Shown here in pieces: positions 6,129 through 13,660 of a DNA stretch of 13,660 bases. The translations under genes were made by a program, and so were the position numbers. The stretch spans positions 11,580 to 25,239 of the forward strand of contig MU646630.1 of NCBI GenBank assembly GCA_026770585.1, in the 5' to 3' direction. The notes beneath the pieces were generated by a model. The model was not told the DNA's origin. It saw nothing but the letters and a program-made list of their open reading frames with translations, and did not search any database. Position 1 is the stretch's first letter. Every line of letters starts with the position of its first letter. The DNA is from Baffinella frigidus (taxonomy: Eukaryota > Cryptophyceae > Cryptomonadales > Baffinellaceae).

Positions 6129-9100
6129 GTTCGAATCGAGCGGGCGCTACGCCTCCAACAACAGATGCAGCTCTCGTGGGCATTCGACGGGATGGCAGAC
6201 GCGTGTGCGCAGAGGCGAGCGAGCACCGGGCGGATGGAGGCCGGGCTCGCGCCGCGCGTGCTGCGGCGCAAGACCGCTGATCGCCAGCGCGAGGCGCTCG
6301 GCGCCTGGTGGGAGGTTCTTCGGGAGGAGGCCCAGGCGCGGAGGCAAGCCCGCGCGATGGGGCTGCTTCTCGCGCGGTCGACGCACCGCACGCTCGGGGG
6401 TGCTGTGCAGCTGTGGGCCGAGCACGCTGCGGAAGGGAAGCGGTTGCGGTCGGCGGGGGGCAAGGTCGTCGAGCGGTGGGGGCGCACGGTTCTGCTGGGG
6501 GTCGTCAGTTGCTGGTGGGGACGTGTCAGTGCCAAGGCTGGCGCCGTGAAGATGGTGCGCAACCGCCCCCCCCCCCCCCTGCCTGCCTCCTCACCCAGAG
6601 TGGTGCTTGGTGCCTGCCCCGCGCGCCCCCCCATGTCAAGAGCAACGCTGACCTGGGAGGCGCCCCCCTGCCAGGTGCGTCGCACACACGATGAGTTGAC
6701 ACGGCGCGCGGTGGGCCACTGGTTCGCGCACGCTCAAGAGCAGCGGCGCGCGCGCGTGGTGGGCATCAAGGCCCTGTGGCGGCTGCTCCAGAACCGCTGC
6801 TGTGCGGCGCTCTCGACGTGGCATGCCAACGCTCTCGAGCAGCAGCGCCTGCGCGTGATCGCGGCAACGGTTGTCAAGCGCATCGCGCACCGCACCACAG
6901 CAACGGCGCTCGAGACGTGGCACCAGCTCTCCTGGCAGCGGGTCCGGACGCGCCGTCTGTGCGCAAAGGCTGCGGGGGTCATGCTGCACCGCGGGGCTGC
7001 CACGGCCTTGCTCTCGTGGCGCGCCACAGCTCTGGACCTCGGCCGGCAGCGGCGCCTGCTCGGGAGGACGGTGTCGCGCATGCAGCTGGCGATGCTGGCG
7101 GCTGCGCTGGGCACGTGGTGCAGCCGGGCGGAGGAGCAGCGTCACTCGCGGGGGGTCCTTGAGAAAGTCACGCGGCGGATCATGCACCGGGAAGTAAGCT
7201 CGGCGCTATGGGGATGGAAAGCGAAGGCGGACAGGAGCCGGGCTCTGCGGGTGAAGCTGATGTCAGCGGGGCGGCGATGGCAGTCAAGCAAGATCGGTGG
7301 GACGTTCGCGCGGTGGCGCGAGGCTGTGTCTGAGGTGCATCGGCAGCGGACGGTGATGGAGCGTGCGGCGCAGCGCTGGAACACCGTGCAGCTGAGCGCG
7401 GCGTTCGACTCCTGGCTGCACAACGCGTCGGAGGCCCGGAGGCTGCGAGCGGCAGTGCGGAAAGTCGTGGCGCGATGGGGGAACGTGAAGGTCGGCGCGG
7501 TGTTCCGTCGGTGGACAGAGCACTCCGCGCAGGTCTCCAGTCTCCGCAAGGTGCTCAGGAAGGCAGCAGCGCGGTGGGGCGGTGCAAGAGAAGCTGCCGC
7601 CTTCGACCAGTGGGCCAAGGCGACGTCTGACCAACACCGGCAGCGGAATGTGTTGGAGCGTGTGGTGCAGCGCTGGAAGCACGCGCAGCTGGGCACGGCG
7701 ATGCAGTGTTTGGCGCTGCATCGCGACGAGCAGGCACGAATTCGGAGCCGCGTTTCGGTGGCGGTACTCAAGATGCTACACGGGTGCACGGCTGCAGCGC
7801 TGAGCACGTGGAAGGAAACCGTGGGCAGGGACAAGCGCATGCGGATGCTTCTCCAGAAGGTGGTGCTGAGGTGGAGTCGCGGCGTGGTTGCTTCTGCTCT
7901 CGCGAGGTGGTGTGGCGCTGTCGAGGAGCTGAAGCAGTTGCGGGGAAAGCTGGAGAGAGCAGCCGGGCGGTTGAGGAACGTGGTGGTGGGAGCAGCGTTC
8001 TCCCGATGGGCAGATAATGTTGCTGAGGGAAGGCGGATGCGGAGGGTGCTGGAGCGCGTGGCGAGTCGGCTGAAGAACGCTCATGTGTGTGGAGCATTCG
8101 CCCGGTGGGCAGAGAACACGTCGGCTTGCAAGAAGATGCGGATCGTGCTTGAGCGTGTGGCGGGTCGGCTGCAGAACGCGCACGTGGGAGGAGCGTTTTT
8201 TCGGTGGGTGGAGAACAAGTCGGAGACCACGAGACTGCGGAGCGTGTTGGAGCGTGTGGCGGGTCGGCTGAAGAACACGCATCTGGTTGGAGCGTTTTCT
8301 CGGTGGGTGGAGAACACGTCGGAGAGCAAGAGGATGAGGAGCGTGCTGGACCGCGCGGCCCGGCGGTTGAAGAACACGCAGCTGGGGGGCAGTTGGGTGC
8401 GGTGGGTGGAGATCGTGTGCGATGGGAAGCGGGCACGGAAGCAGGAGCTGCAGGTTGTGAGTCGGATGCTGAACGTGGTCTGTGGGGCGGCGTTCGAGAG
8501 TTGGCGGGAGACTGTGCGGCAGGATCGGGTGAAGGCGGGGCGTTTGGAGACGACGCAGCGTCGGTGGGTCATGAGCAAGGACGGGGCGGCGTTCATGCGG
8601 TGGCGGGAGTCGGCGTGTGAGGCCAAGCGGATGCGCAACATCTTGGACCGTGTGGTGATGCGGTTGGAGCTTGGTCAGGTTTGCTTGGTGATTGCTCGGT
8701 GGTTGGAACAAGTCTTCGATCTGAAGAGGCATCGGGCGATTCTGCAGCGTGCGGTGTTCCGGTGGGACCATCTGCAGTTGGCGAGCTGCATCTTGCGGTG
8801 GCGGGAGCAGGTGTGCTCGCTGAAGCGGCAGCGCGGGATTCTGGATCGTGCTGTGACGCGGTGGGACAAGATGAGTGTGTCAAGGAGCTTCACGTGGTGG
8901 GATTATCAAAGGTGCGAGCTGAAGCGGCACCGGAGGTTGGAGCTCAAAGCGGTTCGACGGATGTTCCACGGCGTGTGCAGCGCTGCGTTGGATTCGTGGC
9001 GCACCACCGTGGTCGAGAACCGCACCACCCGGGATGGCCTCGCGCACATGATAATGCGGTGGCGCGCGGTGCACCTGAGCGGGTCGTGGCGGCGCTGGGT

Positions 9101-12100
9101 GGAGGTGGCCGCGGATGCGAGGCGCGCGCGCAACCTCGAGTCCAAGGCCGCGCGGCGCATGCTGGGCAGGTCGTGCTGGGCGCCGTTCGCCACGTGGCGC
9201 GCGCGCGTGCTCGACAACCGCCGCGCGCGGGAGGGCATGGCTCGCATCCTTGCGCGCTGGCGTGCGGGCGTGGTGGGTTCGGCGTTGGCGCGGTGGCTGG
9301 GCGCGGCGAGCGAGGTGAGGCGCGTCAGGACCGTGCTGGCGCGAGTGGTGGGCCGGTGGGGGCAGCAGCAGCTGTCCGCGTGCCTCGCGCGCTGGACAGC
9401 ATTCCGCGTCTCGGCTCGCCGCACGCGCGCGGTCGAGTCGCGGGTGGTGCACCGCATGCTGCTCTCCTCCGCTGGGGCGGCGCTGGACGCGTGGGGGGCG
9501 GCGGCGCGCCAGCTGCGGTGCGTGCGCGCGAGGCTTCAGCAAGTCATGTTCCGCTGGAGCGCCGGCAAGCTCGCGGCAGCCGTGGACCGCTGGAAGAACG
9601 GGGTTCGGGCTGCGAAGCGCACGCGTGCCGTGTTGGAGCGCGTGGTCCGGAGGCTGAAGAATGCTCACCTGGGTGGAGCCTTCTCGCGGTGGGCGGAGCA
9701 CAAGTTGGAGTGCATCAGGATTCGCAATGTGCTGGAGCGCGTCCTGTGCCGGTTAAAGAACACCCAGCTGGGGGGCAGTTGGGTTGCGTGGGTAGAGAGC
9801 GTGTGCGAGGGAAAGCGGAATCAGAAGCAGGAGCTGCAGGCTGTGAGGCGGATGCTGAACGTGGTCTGTGGGGCGGCGTTCGAGAGTTGGCGGGAGACTG
9901 TGCGGCAGGATCGGGTGAAGGCGGGGCGTTTGGAGACGACGCAGCGTCGGTGGGTCATGAGCAAGGACGGGGCGGCGTTCATGCGGTGGCGGGAGTCGGC
10001 GTGTGAGGCCAAGCGGATGCGCAACATCCTTGATCGAGCGGTGAATCGGTGGAACAAGACGCTGGTTTCTGGAAGCTTCGCTCGGTGGGAGGAGCAAGTG
10101 TGCGGACTGAAGCGGCAACGGGCGATTCTGGAGCGTGTGGTCAGGCGGTGGGACCATGGGCAGCTGGCGAGCTGCATGCTGCGGTGGCGGGAGCAGGTGT
10201 GCGGGCTCAAGAGGCAACGGGCCATTTTGGATCGTGTGGTCAGGCGGTGGGATCACGGTCAGCTGCTCGCAGGGTTGGCTCGGTGGAAGGAACAGGTGTG
10301 CGGGTTGAGGCGGCAGCGGGCGGTTCTCGACCGTGTCGTTCGGCGGTGGGAGCACGGCCAGCTCGCAGGATGCTACAGCTGCTGGGCAGATCACGTCGAC
10401 GCATTGGTGCACATGCGGAAATCCGCGTTGGCCGTTGTGCATAGGATGGTGAACATGTGCGTGACTGCTGCGATGTTTCGGTGGCGGGAGGCTTCGTCGG
10501 AACTGAAGCGCACGCGCAACCTTCTTGAGCACGGCCGCGAGGTTTGCCAGCGCTTGGCTGCTCGGCTGGGGAACCGCGCGGCCGCGGGGGCGTGGGCTGG
10601 GTGGAGGCACCACGTTGCCGTGCGGGGCCAGCGCCTGGCGCGCGCGACCAAAGTGTGCCGGCGCCTCGCACACCTCCGGGCGGCGCGCGCGCTTTCGAAG
10701 TGGGGTGCTGCCGCGGCGGACTCGGTGCTGCGCCGCGCGAAGGTTGGCGTGAGCGTGCGGAGATGGGCGCACCAGGCTCTGTGCGAGACGTTTGATCAGT
10801 GGGTGGCGTTGCTCGACGGGGGGGTGCTGCTCAGTTCTGTGGCGCAGCAGGCGGGCACCCGCACTTCGGGCGCGCTTTTCCGCGCCAAACTTCGCGCGGT
10901 TCGGGCGCTGCGCGCACACAGCGTGACGCGGCGGCGCGGGCGGTACCTGGTGTGTCGGGCACTCGTTCGCAGAGCGATGCGCGCGCGGGAGGACGCGGTG
11001 CTGGCGTGGCGCGGCGCGGTGTGGGACGCGCGCTACGCCAACGTGCTCTTCGCGCACTCCAAGGCGCAGGAGGTGATCATCGCGGACCGCGTGGCGCACG
11101 AGCACGCGCTGGTGGTCGTCCTCGCCGACTCCGCCCAGCGAATCGCCTCCCGGGTGCTCCTCCGCAGGCGCTCCCGAGCGGTTCTGCGGGCGTGGCGCCT
11201 CCTCCTCGCTCAGACCGCGGGCGTGCGCCGCGCGGCGAAGAGGATGCTGCACCTCAAGAGCTTCGCGGCGGTGCGCCGCTGGAAGGAGGCGGTCGGGGAG
11301 GGCAAGCGTGCGCGCCAGCAGGAGTCTGTGGCGATCCGCCGCATGCTGCAAAAAACTGAGTGGTCAACAATGAACACCTGGGTGCAGGAGACGCGCAAGA
11401 TGCGAAGGTCTCGCGCCATCTTCCAAGGTGTTGTCCGAAAGTGGGAGCACCAGACTTTGACCGCTGCGATGGCGCTTTGGGCCGAGCATCGTGACGAATG
11501 CACGAGGTTGCGGAGGGTGCTGGAGCGCCTGGCGAGTCGGCTGAAGAACGCTCATGTGTGTGGAGCATTCGCCCGGTGGGCAGAGAACACGTCGGCTTGC
11601 AAGAAGATGCGGATCGTGCTTGAGCGTGTGGCGGGTCGGCTGCAGAACGCGCACGTGGGAGGAGCGTTTTTTCGGTGGGTGGAGAACAAGTCGGAGACCA
11701 CGAGACTGCGGAGCGTGTTGGAGCGTGTGGCGGGTCGGCTGAAGAACACGCATCTGGTTGGAGCGTTTTCTCGGTGGGTGGAGAACACGTCGGAGAGCAA
11801 GAGGATGAGGAGCGTGCTGGACCGCGCGGCCCGGCGGTTGAAGAACACGCAGCTGGGGGGCAGTTGGGTTGCGTGGGTAGAGAGCGTGTGCGAGGGAAAA
11901 CGGAATCAGAAGCAGGAGCTGCAGGCTGTGAGGCGGATGCTGAACGTGGTCTGTGGGGCGGCGTTCGAGAGTTGGCGGGAGACTGTGCGGCAGGATCGGG
12001 TGAAGGCGGGGCGTTTGGAGACGACGCAGCGTCGGTGGGTCATGAGCAAGGACGGGGCGGCGTTCATGCGGTGGCGGGAGTCGGCGTGTGAGGCCAAGCG

Positions 12101-13660
12101 GATGCGCAACATCCTTGATCGAGCGGTGAATCGGTGGAACCAGACGCTGGTTTCTGGAAGCTTCGCTCGGTGGGAGGAGCAGATGTGCGGACTGAAGCGG
12201 CAACGGGCGGTTCTGGAGCGTGTGGTCAGGCGGTGGGACCATGGGCAGCTGGCGAGGTGCATGCTGTGGTGGCGGGAGCAAGTGTGCGGACTCAAGCGGC
12301 AACGGGCGATTCTGGAGCGTGTGGTCAGGCGGTGGGACCATGGGCAGCTGGCGAGCTGCATGCTGCGGTGGCGGGAGCAGGTGTGTGGGCTCAAGAGGCA
12401 ACGGGCCATTTTGGAACGTGTGGTCAAACGGTGGGATAAGATGCTCGGAACAAGGAGCTTCACTCGGTGGGAGGAGCAGGTGTCTGAGCTTAAGCGGCAT
12501 CGGGCGATTCTGGAGCGTGTGGTCAGGCGGTGGGACCATGTTCAGCTGGCAAGCTGCTCGCTGCGGTGGCGGGAGCAAGTGTGCGAGGTCAAGCGGCATC
12601 GGGGGATTCTGGAACGCGTGGTCGCGCAGTGGGAGCACGGTCAGCTGCTCGCAGGGTTGGCTCGGTGGAAGGAACAGGTGTGCGGGCTGAAGCGGCAGCG
12701 GGCGGTTCTCGACCGTGTCGTTCGGCGGTGGGAGCACGGCCAGCTCGCAGGATGCTACAGCTGCTGGGCAGATCACGTCCACGCATTGGTGCACATGCGG
12801 AAATCCGCGTTGGCCGTTGTGCATAGGATGGTGAACATGTGCGTGACTGCTGCGATGTTTCGGTGGCGGGAGGCTTCGTCGGAACTGAAGCGCACGCGCA
12901 ACATTCTGGAGCGGTTGCTCGGGAGGTGGCAGCAGCTGCTTGTATGCAGGTCATTTACGCGGTGGTGCGAGAACAGCTCTGAGGCGAAGCGCAAGCAGAA
13001 GCTCGACACTCAAGTGATCCGCCGGATGCTGCACCAGTCGTGTGGTGCCGCGCTCAACACTTGGCGTGCCAGGGTCAATGGGGAGAGCCACGCACGCCGG
13101 GCCACGGCCAAAATATACTTGCGCTGGCATGCCGGGGCCGTTGCTGGGGCATTTGCGCTCTGGCTTCAGGATGCCGCCGAGCTGAGGCGGGCGCGCACTG
13201 TTGTCGAGCGCGCGGCGAGGCGGCTGAAGAACGCTCAGGTGGGAGGAGCGTTCTCACGGTGGGTGGAGAACACGTCGGAGACCACGAGAATGCGGAGCGT
13301 CCTGGAGCGTGTGGCGGGTCGGCTGAAGAACGCTCATGTGGCTGGAGCATTTTCTCGGTGGGTGGAGAACAAGTCAGACTGCAAGAGGATGAGGAGCGTG
13401 CTGGACCGCGCGGCCCGGCGGTTGAAGAACACGAAGCTGGGGGGCAGTTGGGCGCGGTGGGTGGAGAGCGTGTGCGAGAGCAGGCGCATGCGGAAGCTCG
13501 AGACCAAGGCTGTGAGGCAGATGCTGAACCGCTCGTGCGCAGCTGCCTGGGAAACTTGGCGGCAGACAGTGGTGACGGACCGGGCGCGCACGGGTCGTAT
13601 GGAGACGACGCAGCGTCGGTGGGTCATGAGCAAGGACGGGGCGGCGTTCATGCGGTGGCG
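6129..13660 (+). CDS. Giant Sfi1-like (centrin-binding) helical repeat protein, 3' end beyond window
   Basis: One frame is open from an in-frame TGA at 6096-6098 to the right edge. A good acceptor (GCGCCCGCAG, ending 6128) would start the exon at 6129; the first ATG is at 6165, the start if this is a separate gene. From 6129 there are 2,510 codons and no stop. The protein is about 73 tandem units, mostly exactly 33 residues, of the form KRxRxxLERVVxRWxxxxL followed by xxxFxRW(R/V)E. The end motif (F/L)xxW(K/R) with upstream leucines is the Sfi1 signature. In yeast and human Sfi1 each unit forms part of one long helix and binds one centrin, in about 20 units. Residues 143-182 are Pro-rich and break the pattern. 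Units near 10,800-11,210 are degenerate and lack some Trp. A role at centrosome, basal body or a Ca2+-sensitive fibre is inferred from family only. The family call is strong; the exact gene ends are not. Confidence 0.87.
6555..6674 (+). other. Possible in-frame 120-nt intron (or proline-rich linker)
   Basis: The stretch starts GTGCGC and ends CCCTGCCAG. It contains a run of 14 C followed by pyrimidines and CAG at 6594-6596, and its length is a multiple of three. If translated it gives a Pro-rich, non-helical segment (PPPPLPASSPR) unlike the rest. Removing it joins AGAVKM to VRRTHDELTRRAVGHW and leaves a 28-residue unit, slightly short of 33. Unspliced, the interval is 68 residues, close to two units. 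The sequence alone does not decide. Any error in the C-run length would shift the frame. Confidence 0.45.
8039..8398 (+). repeat. Duplicated repeat block P, copy 1
   Basis: This 360-bp block recurs at 11510-11869, offset 3,471. I see two differences, at 8039-8040 region spelling (GATGC/GTTGC edge) and one internal G/C at 8057/11528. It covers about 3.6 Sfi1-type units. Identity at this level against highly diverged neighbours implies recent duplication or gene conversion. Confidence 0.9.
9765..10169 (+). repeat. Duplicated repeat block Q, copy 1
   Basis: The block matches 11850-12254 at offset 2,085 with only a handful of substitutions, for example AAC AAG against AAC CAG near 10055. Similarity continues beyond 10169 with more changes. 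It contains the unit whose core reads GRLETTQRRWVMSKDG. Confidence 0.88.
10254..10520 (+). repeat. Duplicated repeat block R, copy 1
   Basis: The block matches 12636-12902 at offset 2,382 with about three visible substitutions (TTGAGG/CTGAAG and GTCGAC/GTCCAC). It encodes units ending LLAGLARW, AGCYSCW and TAAMFRW. The match stops abruptly at 10521, where copy 1 turns into diverged GC-rich units. Confidence 0.88.
11510..11869 (+). repeat. Duplicated repeat block P, copy 2
   Basis: Copy of 8039-8398. Upstream of it the protein is unrelated to the region upstream of copy 1. At 11870 the sequence leaves the P-type continuation (GTGCGGTGG) and follows the Q-type continuation (TTGCGTGGG). Confidence 0.9.
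11850..12254 (+). repeat. Duplicated repeat block Q, copy 2
   Basis: Copy of 9765-10169. It overlaps the end of block P copy 2 in the shared CAGCTGGGGGGCAGTTGGGT, which marks a recombination junction. Three extra 99-bp units follow before block R resumes. Confidence 0.88.
12636..12902 (+). repeat. Duplicated repeat block R, copy 2
   Basis: Copy of 10254-10520. Downstream, copy 2 continues with normal repeat units (LLGRWQQLLVCRSFTRW), whereas copy 1 leads into the degenerate GC-rich zone. Confidence 0.88.
13602..13660 (+). repeat. Fourth copy of the ETTQRRWVMSKDGAAFMRW unit, cut by window end
   Basis: These 59 bases are identical, as far as I can see, to segments starting at 8547, 9933 and 12018. 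The flanking unit upstream (KLETKAVRQMLNRSCAAAWETW) is diverged from the others. A further duplicated block probably continues past the window. Confidence 0.85.

Noticed and set aside
8681-10006. 441-codon plus-strand open frame in another reading frame
   Set aside because: It is out of frame with the Sfi1-type protein and is Ala/Gly/Val-rich without periodic Trp motifs. It is a shadow of GC-rich coding DNA.
9753-12824. Very long antisense open frames (9753-11351 and 11364-12824, over 480 codons each, and others at 7776-8771, 8880-9701)
   Set aside because: They mirror the GC-rich 99-bp repeat of the plus-strand frame. Their proteins are Pro/His/Arg-rich echoes with no domain, they stop and start at unit boundaries, and the plus frame is longer, continuous and has a recognisable family pattern.
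7800-13660. Regularly spaced repeats resembling a CRISPR array
   Set aside because: The 99-bp units are contiguous coding repeats without unique spacers, in frame and in a eukaryotic context.

Overview
The window looks like nuclear DNA of a GC-rich eukaryotic protist, probably an alga. Three things point that way: long degenerate tracts of the Arabidopsis-type telomere repeat TTTAGGG, GC-rich exons broken by GT...AG introns of about 70-360 nt, and no bacterial gene layout. A cryptophyte such as Guillardia would fit, but that is general recall and was not tested.

Bases 1-3050 are gene-poor subtelomere-like DNA. Four TTTAGGG-type tracts (1-172, 671-836, 1161-1250, 1556-1965) are separated by islands. 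One island (837-1160) is a small inverted-repeat element flanked by TTAT duplications. Another (1251-1555) shares its 3' end and a GGGCCC-centred palindrome. Other short segments are duplicated directly (245/1999, 376/2396) or inverted (2267/2977). Every telomere-like tract carries the G-rich strand pointing into the window, opposite to what a left chromosome end would show.

Bases 3204-5374 hold the exons of a spliced plus-strand gene. By matching splice sites, phase and protein sense I read an acidic/serine-rich N-terminus, coiled-coil helices, a pair of EF-hand calcium-binding loops (the first split by an intron, the second assembled across another), then a linker. A 174-bp foldback element (5049-5222) lies inside one predicted intron. 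Less certain exons continue to about 6001.

From 6129 to the right edge one plus-strand frame stays open for 2,510 codons and is not closed in the window. It encodes about 73 tandem helical units, mostly 33 residues, ending in a (F/L)xxW motif. This is the pattern of Sfi1-type centrin-binding proteins. The array grew by in-register duplication: matched blocks lie at offsets differing by exact multiples of 99 bp.

The most interesting possibility is that EF-hand exons and Sfi1 array are one gene. A Ca2+-sensing module in cis with a giant scaffold for EF-hand proteins (centrins) would suggest a Ca2+-responsive, possibly contractile, cytoskeletal fibre. The link across 5375-6128 is the weakest part and needs transcript evidence. 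The alternative is two adjacent genes, the second starting at ATG 6165.
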